The position numbers were made by a program, and so were the translations under genes. Below the pieces are notes generated by a model that saw only the letters and a program-made list of their open reading frames with translations, was not told where the DNA came from and made no database searches. Below are positions 14,800 through 23,345 of a stretch of 49,827 nt of DNA, one piece after another. Numbering within the stretch: position 1 is the first letter of the stretch; each line of letters starts with the position of its first letter. The stretch covers positions 1-49,827 of the forward strand of contig CALUKI010000027.1 of the NCBI GenBank assembly GCA_944321175.1, read 5' to 3'. The DNA comes from an uncultured Alistipes sp. (GTDB taxonomy: Bacteria; Bacteroidota; Bacteroidia; Bacteroidales; Rikenellaceae).

Positions 14800-15211
14800 C
14801 GCATATATTTTCAATATCGGATATTTATCCGGCAAATTCCCACCCAACCCGTTTCATGCGGAGCCGGGGCCGTCGGGTCGTTCGGGCGGTCTCGCCGGTA
14901 TCCGGAGAGCCGGTTGCAACGGTGCAGCGGATCGTCCGCCCGCATAAGGTCATTTCATGACAGCCGACCGACGCGATTTCAGGAGCATTCCGCCGATTAC
15001 AGTTGTGCACCCGACCTGCTTTTCGGGGAAATTTCGGTTTGACAACCCTTTTTGCTGCCGGCTCTTTCGAAGGTGGCCTTGCCGAATACCTGCCCTTATG
15101 CGATCAGGCATCAAGCATCATATCAGCCGGATAGGGACATTCTGCCGATCGAAGGCGCCCGACGCCCTTTTCCGACAAAAAGGAGAGCGACGAAAAAAAC
15201 CGGCAGTATTG
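14800..15211. other. Intergenic region, nothing recognised
   Basis: About 410 bases between the manA leader and the tetR promoter. Open frames exist on the plus strand (14656-15432) but show no family resemblance, and they run through the promoter of the efflux operon. I see no RNA gene or repeat. Confidence 0.55.
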
Positions 15212-15241
15212 TTGTCCGAATCAAAATAGTTCGTATATTTG
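15212..15241 (+). promoter_or_regulatory. Promoter of the efflux operon
   Basis: TTG (15212-15214), a 19-nt spacer and TATATTTG (15234-15241). The leader is about 130 nt before the tetR ATG. The A+T-rich stretch just after the promoter is where a TetR operator would be expected, but I see no convincing palindrome. Confidence 0.7.
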
Positions 15242-15376
15242 CACTGACAAAATTATTAAATAAATTTGTTAACAGCAAACGAAGGCCGTTTCAGGCCAGA
15301 GGGAGGGCCGCCCGCCGTACCGGCATCCGACGAGCCTTTCGGGACAAAAGAACCATTTTCAAAAGAAGGGAGCGCA

Positions 15377-16003
15377 ATGGGAAAGACAACCCCGAACAAG
15401 GAACAGGCTATTCTGCAGGCAGCCGAACATGAATTTCTGACCAAGGGATTCGACGGAGCCCGTACCACCTCGATCGCTCAGGCGGCAGGCGTAACACATG
15501 CCATGCTGCACTACTATTTCCGCACAAAAGAGCATATTTTCAACCGCATTCTCGACGAGAAGATGCGCCTGATGGGGCAATCGATCCTGACCTCCTTCGG
15601 GCAATCCGGACTTCCACTTCAGGAACGGCTGTCCGACGGCATCGGCCGCCATTTCGATCTCATCGCAGCCAATCCCGACCTGCCGCGCTTCATTGTCAAC
15701 GAAGTCTTTTCGCGGCCGGAGCGTTACGACGCCATGCGTTCGCGCATCCGCGGAATCGCCGACACTTTGATGCGCGATCTTCAAAAGGAGTTGAACGACT
15801 CGGCCGAACAAGGCCTTACCGAACCGATCGATGCCCGGATGCTGCTGCTCGACATCATTTCACTCAACGTTTTCTCCTTTATTGCCTATCCTGTTCTCGA
15901 GCCTATTTTGGGTGATCTGACAGCCGATCGGGATCGCTTTTTCGCCCTGCGCAAGGAGGAAAACATCGAAATCATCCTGCGGCGGCTCAGAAAAAACGGT
16001 TGA
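15377..16003 (+). CDS. TetR/AcrR family transcriptional regulator
   Basis: This 208-aa repressor-type protein has a TetR helix-turn-helix at residues about 10-57 (KEQAILQAAEHEFLTKGFDGARTTSIAQAAGVTHAMLHYYFRTKEHIF) and a helical C-terminal ligand and dimer domain. It is the first gene of a seven-gene unit encoding a TolC-like channel, an HlyD-like adaptor, two ABC ATPases and two ABC-2 permeases, so it probably controls this pump by binding a pump substrate; the E. coli counterpart is CecR (YbiH) with ybhGFSR. I chose ATG 15377 because the longer frame runs into the A+T-rich promoter zone. Ligand unknown. Confidence 0.92.
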   Translation: MGKTTPNKEQAILQAAEHEFLTKGFDGARTTSIAQAAGVTHAMLHYYFRTKEHIFNRILDEKMRLMGQSILTSFGQSGLPLQERLSDGIGRHFDLIAANPDLPRFIVNEVFSRPERYDAMRSRIRGIADTLMRDLQKELNDSAEQGLTEPIDARMLLLDIISLNVFSFIAYPVLEPILGDLTADRDRFFALRKEENIEIILRRLRKNG

Positions 16004-16071
16004 AGGCCCGCCGCAAGTCCTTCCATCCGCGACAACGAATCCCCGAACCACAGAACATAGAACGAAGCGCC

Positions 16072-17355
16072 ATGAAAAAAACGTTTTTCCTGTCACTCCA
16101 TCTCCTCTGCACCCTCTTCGCAGCCAACGCACAGATCACCCTCGACGAATGCCGGCGGCTGGCCCGCGAGCACTATCCCGAAATCCGGCAATATGCGCTG
16201 ATCGAACGTTCGACCGGCTATACGCTTTCGAACGCCCGCCGCGCATGGCTGCCGCAAATGGCGGTGACGGGACAGGCGACATGGCAGAGCGACGCTCCGG
16301 GTTTCCCCCGACAGATGACCGGATTCTTCGCTCAACAGGGTCTCGACATGCAGGGGCTGAACAAGGATCAGTACAAGGTGCAGCTGGAGTTCTCGCAAAC
16401 GCTTTGGGACGGCGGAAAAAGTCGGGCGGACCGGGCCGTTGCCGAGGCTGAAGCGGCGGAGTCGCAACGATCGGTCGATGTCGATCTCCACGCGCTCGAC
16501 GGCCGCATCGACGAGCTCTATTTCGGGATTCTGCTCCTCGACGCCCGCATGGCACAGGCCGACCTGACACTCGGACTGCTGCGCAGCAACCTCGACAAGG
16601 TCCGCGCCCTGCAGCGCAACGGCGTGGCGATGCCGAGCGACGCCGACGCCATCGAGGCCGAAGCGCTTGCCGTCGGGCAGCAGCGTTCGCAACTGGAGGC
16701 CTCGCGCGACAGTTACCGACGCATGCTCGAACTCTTCATCGGGCAGAGCCTCTCCGGCAAACGACTTCTCCTGCCGCAGGTCGCAGAACCGGCCCGCAGC
16801 GAACCGATGCGTCCCGAACAACAGCTCTTCGACGCCCGCACCGAACGGCTGACGGCACAGGAAAGGCTTGTCAAAACGGCGACCCGCCCCCGTTTCGGAC
16901 TCTTCGCACAAGGCTACTACGGGTATCCGGGGCTCGACTATTTCGGCAGCATGATGAATGCCGACTGGTCGTGGAACGCACTGATCGGCGTCCGCATGAC
17001 ATGGAACATCGGCGCCTACTACACCAAGCGCAACACACTCGGAAAGTTGCGCACGGCACGGCAGCAGATCGAGGTGCAGCGCGACGTCTTCCTCTTCAAC
17101 AACCGGCTGGAGGTCGCCGACCAAACCGGCGAGATCGCACGGCTGCGGCGCGCGCTGGCCGATGACGACCGCATCGTCGCCCTGCGCCGCTCGGTGCGCG
17201 AGGCCGCCGAATCGAAACTCCGCAACGGGGTGATCGACACGAACGACCTGCTGCAGAAAATTACCGACGAGGACGCGGCAGCGGCGGCACGCAGCGCCCG
17301 TGAAATCGAACTGGTCAAGACGATATACGAACTGAAACATACGATCAACCAATGA
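16072..17355 (+). CDS. TolC family outer-membrane efflux protein
   Basis: This 427-aa protein has a signal peptide (MKKTFFLSLHLLCTLFAANAQ) and two internally similar halves of outer-membrane efflux domain (ITLDECRRLAREHYPEI; FSQTLWDGGKSRADRAVAEAEAAESQ; VGVRMTWNIGAYYTKRNTLGKLRTARQQIEVQR). It would form the trimeric channel through the outer membrane for the ABC pump encoded downstream. Its last four bases overlap the start of the adaptor gene (ATGA), which indicates tight coupling. It is 68 nt downstream of tetR. Confidence 0.93.
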   Translation: MKKTFFLSLHLLCTLFAANAQITLDECRRLAREHYPEIRQYALIERSTGYTLSNARRAWLPQMAVTGQATWQSDAPGFPRQMTGFFAQQGLDMQGLNKDQYKVQLEFSQTLWDGGKSRADRAVAEAEAAESQRSVDVDLHALDGRIDELYFGILLLDARMAQADLTLGLLRSNLDKVRALQRNGVAMPSDADAIEAEALAVGQQRSQLEASRDSYRRMLELFIGQSLSGKRLLLPQVAEPARSEPMRPEQQLFDARTERLTAQERLVKTATRPRFGLFAQGYYGYPGLDYFGSMMNADWSWNALIGVRMTWNIGAYYTKRNTLGKLRTARQQIEVQRDVFLFNNRLEVADQTGEIARLRRALADDDRIVALRRSVREAAESKLRNGVIDTNDLLQKITDEDAAAAARSAREIELVKTIYELKHTINQ

Positions 17356-18245
17356 AACGGAATTACATCTACGGCACGCTGCTTCTGCTGGCTTCGGCCT
17401 GCGGGAGGGATGCGGAATTCGACGCGATGGGAACCTTCGAGGCCACCGAAATCGTCGTATCGTCCGAAGCGGCAGGGCGGATTCTCGACTTCACGGTCGA
17501 AGAGGGGGAGACGGTCGAAGCCGGCCGGCAGGTCGGAACGATCGACACCGTGCAGCTCTACCTCCAGAAGCTCCAGCTCGAACGGCAGCACGCCTCGGTG
17601 CGCAGCAACCGTCCCGACATCGCCAAACAGGTCACCGCGCTGCGCGAACAGATTGCCAAACAGCAGACCGAACGCCGCCGCGTGGAGAATCTGCTGCGCG
17701 ACGGCGCCGCCACAGGCAAGCAGCTGGACGACATCGACGCCCAGATCAGGGTTCTGGAGGGGCAGCTTGCGGCGCAGCTCTCGACGTTGAACAACAACGC
17801 TGCCGCCATCGACGAAAACGCTTCGTCCATCGAGCTGCAAATCGCCCAGATCGACGACCGGCTCGCCAAATGCCGCATCGCATCCCCCGTAACGGGCACC
17901 GTACTGGCCAAATACGCCGAAACGGGCGAACTGGCCGCTGCGGGACGTCCGTTGATGAAGGTTGCCGATCTGAAAAGACTCTATCTGCGGGCCTATTTCA
18001 CCTCGGACCAGCTGGCCGGCCTGCAACTCGGACAGGAGGTGACCGTAACGGCCGACTTCGGCGGCGACGCCCGATACGACTATCGGGGGCGCATCACATG
18101 GATCGCCGCCGAGAGCGAATTCACCCCCAAGACGATCCAGACACGCGAAACGCGGGCCAATCTGGTCTATGCCGTAAAGATCGCCGTCGAAAACGACGGG
18201 CGGTTGAAAATCGGAGTTGCGGGAGAGGTGCGTCTCAACCGGTAA
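17352..18245 (+). CDS. HlyD family periplasmic adaptor, lipoprotein
   Basis: This 297-aa membrane-fusion protein begins with a lipoprotein signal (LLLLASACGR, Cys17), so it is anchored by lipid rather than by a transmembrane helix. It has a biotinyl-lipoyl-like half-motif (ATEIVVSSEAAGRILDFTVEEGETVEAGRQVGTID), a long alpha-helical hairpin (about 70-165) rich in Glu, Gln and Arg, the second half-motif (CRIASPVTGTVLAKYAETGELAAAGRPLMKVADL) and a beta-barrel domain. It corresponds to YbhG. It would bridge the two ABC permeases to the TolC-like channel. Confidence 0.93.
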   Translation: MKRNYIYGTLLLLASACGRDAEFDAMGTFEATEIVVSSEAAGRILDFTVEEGETVEAGRQVGTIDTVQLYLQKLQLERQHASVRSNRPDIAKQVTALREQIAKQQTERRRVENLLRDGAATGKQLDDIDAQIRVLEGQLAAQLSTLNNNAAAIDENASSIELQIAQIDDRLAKCRIASPVTGTVLAKYAETGELAAAGRPLMKVADLKRLYLRAYFTSDQLAGLQLGQEVTVTADFGGDARYDYRGRITWIAAESEFTPKTIQTRETRANLVYAVKIAVENDGRLKIGVAGEVRLNR

Positions 18246-18286
18246 CCGACGGGGCACTGTCGTCCGAAACGATCCATCGACATCAT

Positions 18287-19201
18287 ATGGAGAGAGCAAT
18301 CACAGCAGAAGGCCTTACGAAACGTTACGGCTCGTTGACGGCGCTCGACAGCGTGTCGTTCGCCGTCGGGCGGGGCGAGCTTTTCGGACTGATCGGTCCC
18401 GACGGCGCAGGGAAAAGCACGCTGTTCCGGCTGCTGACAACCCTGCTCGCCCCCGATGCGGGACACGCCGAGGTTGACGGGTTCGACACCGTGAAGGATT
18501 ACCGCGCCATCCGGCGCCGCGTGGGATATATGCCGGGGTGCTTTTCGCTCTATCCCGATCTCTCGGTCGAAGAGAACCTCGACTTCTTTGCGGCGCTCTT
18601 CGGCGTAAGGGTCCGCGACAACTACGACCTCATCGCTCCGATCTACCGCCAGATAGCGCCCTTCCGCACACGTCGCGCCGGACGGCTGTCGGGCGGCATG
18701 AAGCAGAAACTCGCACTCTGCTGTGCATTGATCCACCGGCCGTCGGTACTCTTTCTGGACGAGCCGACGACGGGTGTCGATGCCGTCTCCCGCAACGAAT
18801 TCTGGGAGATGCTCGACGACCTCAGGCAACGGGGAATCACGACGCTCGTCTCGACCCCCTACATGGATGAAGCGGGGCGTTGCGACCGCATCGCCCTGAT
18901 CAACGCCGCGAGGATCCTCGGCATCGACTCCCCGAAAGGAATTGTGGCGCGTTTCGACGAACCCCTGTACGCCCTCTCCGGAGAACGGATGTACGAACTG
19001 CTGCTTGCGGCACGGCAAAGCCCCGGCGTCCGTGAATGCTACACCTTCGGAGAGACGCACCACCTGATCGCCGAAGCCGGTTTCGACCCCGACACATTCA
19101 TCGGCACACTTGCCGGAAAGGGATTCCGGCAGGTCGCACTTCATCCGATCGGGGCGGGAATTGAAGATGTTTTCATGAAACTGATGCACCATGGAGAGTG
19201 A
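18287..19201 (+). CDS. ABC transporter ATP-binding protein, first of a pair (YbhF N-half-like)
   Basis: This 304-aa nucleotide-binding subunit has Walker A GPDGAGKST (37-45), signature LSGGMKQ (134-140) and Walker B VLFLDEPTTG with Glu159. Two usually invariant residues are replaced: the Q-loop glutamine by glycine (Gly84 in GYMPGCFSLYP) and the switch histidine by proline (Pro191 in VSTPYMDEA). The next gene encodes a second ATPase with the opposite pattern, so this subunit probably contributes a non-hydrolysing site to a heterodimer. In E. coli both halves are fused as YbhF; here they are separate genes overlapping by 11 bp. The last 80 or so residues (GIEDVFMKLMHHGE) are the usual ABC-2 export tail. 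Confidence 0.92.
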   Translation: MERAITAEGLTKRYGSLTALDSVSFAVGRGELFGLIGPDGAGKSTLFRLLTTLLAPDAGHAEVDGFDTVKDYRAIRRRVGYMPGCFSLYPDLSVEENLDFFAALFGVRVRDNYDLIAPIYRQIAPFRTRRAGRLSGGMKQKLALCCALIHRPSVLFLDEPTTGVDAVSRNEFWEMLDDLRQRGITTLVSTPYMDEAGRCDRIALINAARILGIDSPKGIVARFDEPLYALSGERMYELLLAARQSPGVRECYTFGETHHLIAEAGFDPDTFIGTLAGKGFRQVALHPIGAGIEDVFMKLMHHGE

Positions 19202-19934
19202 ACCGATCATCCGCGTCCGCGAACTGAGCAAACGTTTCGGCGACTTCACGGCCGTTGACCGCATCACGTTCGACGTGGCACGCGGCGAAATCTTCGGATT
19301 TCTCGGCGCCAACGGCGCTGGAAAGACCACCGCCATGCGCATGCTCTGCGGATTGAGTTATCCGACCTCCGGTTCGGGTACGGTTGCCGGATTCGACATC
19401 GCGCGCGAAGGCGAACTTATCAAACGGCACATCGGCTACATGAGCCAGCGCTTCTCGCTCTACGACGATCTGACGGTCATGGAGAACATCCGGCTCTACG
19501 GCGGCATCTACGGACTTTCGCGACGGGAGATTCTCCGCCGCACGGCCGCCCTGCTCGAGCGGCTCGACTTTCGGGCCGAACGCCATACGCGCGTGGGCCG
19601 GCTGCCGCTGGGCTGGAAACAGAAACTGGCCTTCTCGGTCGCAACGCTCCACCGGCCGGAGGTTGTCTTCCTCGATGAACCGACGGGCGGCGTCGATCCC
19701 GTCACACGCCGGCAATTCTGGGAGCTCATCTACGAAGCGGCCGCCGAAGGCACGACCCTCTTCGTCACGACCCACTACATGGATGAAGCCGAATACTGTT
19801 CGCGGGTGTCGATCATGGTCGATGGCCAGATCCGGGCATTGGGCGCCCCCGCCGAACTCAAACGGCATTACGGAGCCCGGACGATGGATGAAGTATTCCG
19901 CATGCTGGCCCGCGAAGCCAAACGAACCGAATAG
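19191..19934 (+). CDS. ABC transporter ATP-binding protein, second of a pair (YbhF C-half-like)
   Basis: This 247-aa nucleotide-binding subunit has Walker A GANGAGKTT (39-47), Q-loop Gln86 (GYMSQRFSLY), Walker B VVFLDEPTGG with Glu163 and switch His195 (TTHYMDEAEYC), all canonical. Its signature is altered to LPLGWKQ (138-144) instead of LSGGxxQ, as in the C-terminal half of YbhF. Paired with the preceding ATPase this gives one consensus ATP site (Walker motifs of this subunit with LSGGMKQ of the other) and one degenerate site. The start ATG lies within the end of the preceding gene, so the two are translationally coupled. Confidence 0.93.
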   Translation: MESEPIIRVRELSKRFGDFTAVDRITFDVARGEIFGFLGANGAGKTTAMRMLCGLSYPTSGSGTVAGFDIAREGELIKRHIGYMSQRFSLYDDLTVMENIRLYGGIYGLSRREILRRTAALLERLDFRAERHTRVGRLPLGWKQKLAFSVATLHRPEVVFLDEPTGGVDPVTRRQFWELIYEAAAEGTTLFVTTHYMDEAEYCSRVSIMVDGQIRALGAPAELKRHYGARTMDEVFRMLAREAKRTE

Positions 19935-19946
19935 CGACACACACCT

Positions 19947-21038
19947 ATGGGAGGATTCCTGTCATTCGTAAAAAAGGAGACGCTGCACATCGTCCGCGAC
20001 CCGCGCACGATGCTCATTGCACTGTTGATGCCTGTCGTGCAGATTCTGCTCTTCGGGTTCGCCATCTCGACCGAAGTGAACAATGTCAATGTCGCCGTCG
20101 TGGCGCCCCGTCCGGGCGAAACGATCCGGCAGATCGTGATGCGTATCGGCGCCAGTTCCTATCTGACGTTCAAGGGATTCATTCCCGCTTCCGACATCGA
20201 CCGCACACTGCGGGCCGGCGACGCCGATGCCGTCGTGGTCTTCGCCGACGACTACGACCGGCGAACGGCCGATCCGGCTTCGAAACCCGACGGAAAGCCG
20301 GCCGTACAACTGATCATGGACGCCTCGAATACCAATACGGCGGCGGCCGGCGCCGGCTATCTCCGGCAGCTGCTGACAAATCCCGAAGCCTTCAAGGCCG
20401 CGCCCGAAACCCGCCTGCTGTTCAATCCGCAGATGAAAAGCGCCTACAACTTCGTGCCGGGAATCATGGGGCTGATCTTCATCCTCATCTGCGCCATTCT
20501 GACCTCCGTATCGATCGTCCGGGAAAAAGAGACCGGAACAATGGAGGTGCTGCTCGTTTCCCCCGTGCGGCCGCTGCGCATCATTCTGGCGAAGATGATC
20601 CCCTACTTCACGCTCTCGTGCCTCAACCTTGCCTCCATTCTGCTGCTGGCCCGGTATGTGCTCGACGTGCCGATGTCGGGCAGCGTCGCCGGAATCGTCG
20701 GCATGTCGCTGCTCTATCTGGCTCTGGCTCTCGCACTGGGGCTCTTCATCTCGACGATCGCCGACACGCAGGTCACGGCGCTCATCATCTCCGCCATCCT
20801 GATGCTCATCCCGCTGATCATGCTTTCGGGCATGGTCTTCCCTATCGAGAACATGCCCGGAATCCTGCAGGCCGTCTCCTGCATCATCCCGGCACGCTGG
20901 TACATCGACGCCATCCGCAAACTGATGATCGAAGGATTGCCCTTCGCCGACGTCCTCGACGACTTTTTCATTCTCGCCGCCATGACCGCCGCACTGATCG
21001 GCGTGGCACTCAAGAAGTTCAACGACAAACTCGAATAA
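19947..21038 (+). CDS. ABC-2 type permease, first of a pair (YbhS-like)
   Basis: This 363-aa membrane subunit has the ABC-2 layout: one N-terminal membrane segment (MLIALLMPVVQILLFGFAIS) after the KKETLHIVRDPRT motif, a large extracytoplasmic domain (about 45-175), and five C-terminal segments beginning VPGIMGLIFILICAIL with the conserved IVREKETGTMEVLLVSPV loop. It would form half of the translocation path with the next gene product and is driven by the ATPase pair. The gap from the preceding gene is 12 nt and to the next 2 nt. Confidence 0.93.
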   Translation: MGGFLSFVKKETLHIVRDPRTMLIALLMPVVQILLFGFAISTEVNNVNVAVVAPRPGETIRQIVMRIGASSYLTFKGFIPASDIDRTLRAGDADAVVVFADDYDRRTADPASKPDGKPAVQLIMDASNTNTAAAGAGYLRQLLTNPEAFKAAPETRLLFNPQMKSAYNFVPGIMGLIFILICAILTSVSIVREKETGTMEVLLVSPVRPLRIILAKMIPYFTLSCLNLASILLLARYVLDVPMSGSVAGIVGMSLLYLALALALGLFISTIADTQVTALIISAILMLIPLIMLSGMVFPIENMPGILQAVSCIIPARWYIDAIRKLMIEGLPFADVLDDFFILAAMTAALIGVALKKFNDKLE

Positions 21039-21040
21039 CC

Positions 21041-22144
21041 ATGCGCATGCTTCGTGTCCTGCTCGAAAAAGAGTTCCTGCAATTTCTGCGCAACCCCTTC
21101 CTGCCCAGAATGGCGCTCATTTTCCCTGTAATGGTCATGCTCGTCTTCCCTTGGGTTACGACGATGGATGTCCGCCATATCGGAGTCGCCGTCGTCGATA
21201 ACGACCGCACGGAGACCTCGCGGCGGCTCATAAGCAAGATCGGAGCTTCGGACTACTATACGCTGCAGGAGGTAACGGACGACTTCGCCGGCGCACTCGA
21301 CGCCCTCGAATCCTGCGCAGCAGATGTCGTTCTGGAGATTCCCGACGGATTCGAGGAGGGGCTGTCGTCCGACAATCCGAAAAAGGCAAGCATCTCGGCA
21401 AACGGCGTAAACGCCACAAAAGGGAGCCTCGGCACACAATACCTCCAGCAAACCCTCATGGCGACACTCGTCGAGCTGCAGGCCGAACGGGGTGCAGCCC
21501 CTGCGCCGGAAACGATCGTCGTACAGAACCGCTACAACCCCACGCTCGAATACCGCAACTACATGATCCCCGCACTGATGATCATGCTGCTCATCACGCT
21601 CGGCGGGTTCCTGCCGGCGCTCAACCTCGTCAACGAAAAGGAGACGGGAACCATCGAGCAGATCAACGTCACCCCCGTCAGCCGGCTGAGTTTCACATTG
21701 GCAAAACTCGTCCTCTACTGGATCATCGGCTTCGTCGTGCTGACCCTCGCGCTGCTGCTGGCATGGATCGTCTATGGGCTTGTACCGGTCGGAGCGGCCG
21801 GAGCGATCTACCTGGCCTCCATGCTCTTCGTACTGGTCATGTCGGGATTCGGCGTAATCGTCGCAAACTACTCCTCGACCATCCTGCAGGCCATCTTCGT
21901 GATGTTCTTCTTCGTGATGATCTTCATCCTCATGAGCGGATTGCTCACACCCATCGCCTCCATGCCCTCATGGGCGCAGTGCATCACCTATTTCCTGCCG
22001 CCGCGCTACTTCATCGAAATCATGCGCGCCGTCTATCTCAAAGGAGCCACACTCCGCGACCTGTGGTACGATTACGCCGCACTGGCCCTTTTCGCCGCCG
22101 TATTCAATACCGCAGCGGCCCTGACCTACAAGAAACAGCTGTAG
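21041..22144 (+). CDS. ABC-2 type permease, second of a pair (YbhR-like)
   Basis: This 367-aa partner permease has the same topology: KEFLQFLRNPFLPRMALIFPVMVMLVFP at the N-terminus, a periplasmic domain of about 130 residues, then NYMIPALMIMLLITLGGFLPALNLVNEKETGTIEQINVTPVSRL and four further membrane segments. It is similar to the preceding permease but not a recent duplicate. It is the last gene of the operon. What the pump exports cannot be told from sequence; YbhGFSR-type systems are linked to drugs and cations in E. coli. Confidence 0.93.
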   Translation: MRMLRVLLEKEFLQFLRNPFLPRMALIFPVMVMLVFPWVTTMDVRHIGVAVVDNDRTETSRRLISKIGASDYYTLQEVTDDFAGALDALESCAADVVLEIPDGFEEGLSSDNPKKASISANGVNATKGSLGTQYLQQTLMATLVELQAERGAAPAPETIVVQNRYNPTLEYRNYMIPALMIMLLITLGGFLPALNLVNEKETGTIEQINVTPVSRLSFTLAKLVLYWIIGFVVLTLALLLAWIVYGLVPVGAAGAIYLASMLFVLVMSGFGVIVANYSSTILQAIFVMFFFVMIFILMSGLLTPIASMPSWAQCITYFLPPRYFIEIMRAVYLKGATLRDLWYDYAALALFAAVFNTAAALTYKKQL

Positions 22145-22149
22145 CGACT

Positions 22150-22171
22150 ATCGGGAGGAAGCTGCCCCGAT
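22150..22171 (+). terminator. Possible weak hairpin terminator of the efflux operon
   Basis: TATCGGG and CCCGATA enclose a loop of about 9 nt shortly after the last permease stop codon, followed by AAAG rather than T's. It may only mark the 3' end. Confidence 0.35.
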
Positions 22172-22301
22172 AAAGACGCCGCCCCTGCACCGGACGAAAG
22201 CCACCGCTCCTCCGCCAATCGCACGCCGCCGGGTCGAAACCGGCCCCACAGACGCTTCGGTGCGGATGACAACCTCCGGACCGATGTTTTTCCCGAATCG
22301 G

Positions 22302-22331
22302 TTGGATGTGGGGAGAAAATTCGTATCTTTG
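22302..22331 (+). promoter_or_regulatory. Promoter of the polyprenyl synthase gene
   Basis: TTG (22302-22304), a 19-nt spacer and TATCTTTG (22324-22331), ending 24 nt before the ATG. Confidence 0.72.
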
Positions 22332-22355
22332 TGAGACGAATTTCAAAGCGCAGAT

Positions 22356-23345
22356 ATGGTTACACTCGACGCAATCCGCGAACCCGTACGAAAGGAACTC
22401 GAAGAGTTCGAGGCTTTCGTCCGGCGGAATTTCAAGGTGGAAAACGAGTTGCTGGCCGCAATGGTCGATTACATTCTCTCGACACGCGGGAAAGGGGTGC
22501 GGCCCCTGCTGGTGCTCCTCTCCGCAGGGCTCAACGCCCCCGCCACCGGCCGCAGCGTCGGCCAACGGACCTATCTCGCCGCCATGCTCGTAGAGATCAT
22601 CCATACCGCATCGCTGGTACACGACGACGTGATCGACGAATCCGACACGCGGCGCGGCCGCGCATCGGCCAATGCCAAATGGCAGTCGCGCAACGCGGTG
22701 GTGCTGGGAGATTTCCTGCTGGCCCGCAACATGGAGATCGGCATGCGAAGCGCACAATACGACATCGTATCGTATGTCATCTCATCGATCGCCCTGCTGT
22801 GCGAAGGCGAATTGCTGCAAAACGACCATGCACGGAAAATGGAGGTCACGCGCAACACCTATCTCGACATCATCTACAAGAAGACCGCCAGTCTGCTCGG
22901 CATCAGTGCCGGCGTAGGGGCGCTTTCGGTCGGTGCGGACCGAGGGAAAATCGCCGAAATGCGCCGTTTCGGCGACGCCTTGGGCATGGCCTTCCAGATT
23001 CAGGACGACATTCTCGACTACACGCGCGGCGCACACACGGGCAAACCGTCGAACAACGACCTGCGCGAGCACAAAATCACCTTGCCGCTGCTGTTGCTGC
23101 TCGACCGTTCCGACAAGGCCCGGCAAGACGAAATCCGCGAACTGCTGGCCCGATGCCACGAAGACGAAACGGCGGTCGATACGCTGCAGGCTGCCGTTGA
23201 AGGGGAAGGATGCCTGCAGGAGGCGTCGAAAGTGATGCACGGCTATCTGCAGCGCGCAGCCTCGCTGCTCGCCGCATGGCCCGACGGCCCCGTCCGCACG
23301 GCCCTCGTCAACCTCTGCGCCTACATCGCCGAACGAAACCGATGA
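22356..23345 (+). CDS. Polyprenyl diphosphate synthase (long chain)
   Basis: This 329-aa trans-isoprenyl diphosphate synthase elongates FPP or GPP with IPP. The first aspartate-rich motif is LVHDDVID (Asp90, Asp91, Asp94) and the second is QIQDDILDY (Asp217, Asp218, Asp221); GKGVRPLLVLLS is the IPP-binding stretch. The small residues two to five positions before the first motif (TASLVHDD) favour a long product, so this is probably the octaprenyl/heptaprenyl-type enzyme (IspB-like) for the menaquinone side chain rather than FPP synthase. Its stop overlaps the start of the next gene by four bases. Confidence 0.91.
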   Translation: MVTLDAIREPVRKELEEFEAFVRRNFKVENELLAAMVDYILSTRGKGVRPLLVLLSAGLNAPATGRSVGQRTYLAAMLVEIIHTASLVHDDVIDESDTRRGRASANAKWQSRNAVVLGDFLLARNMEIGMRSAQYDIVSYVISSIALLCEGELLQNDHARKMEVTRNTYLDIIYKKTASLLGISAGVGALSVGADRGKIAEMRRFGDALGMAFQIQDDILDYTRGAHTGKPSNNDLREHKITLPLLLLLDRSDKARQDEIRELLARCHEDETAVDTLQAAVEGEGCLQEASKVMHGYLQRAASLLAAWPDGPVRTALVNLCAYIAERNR

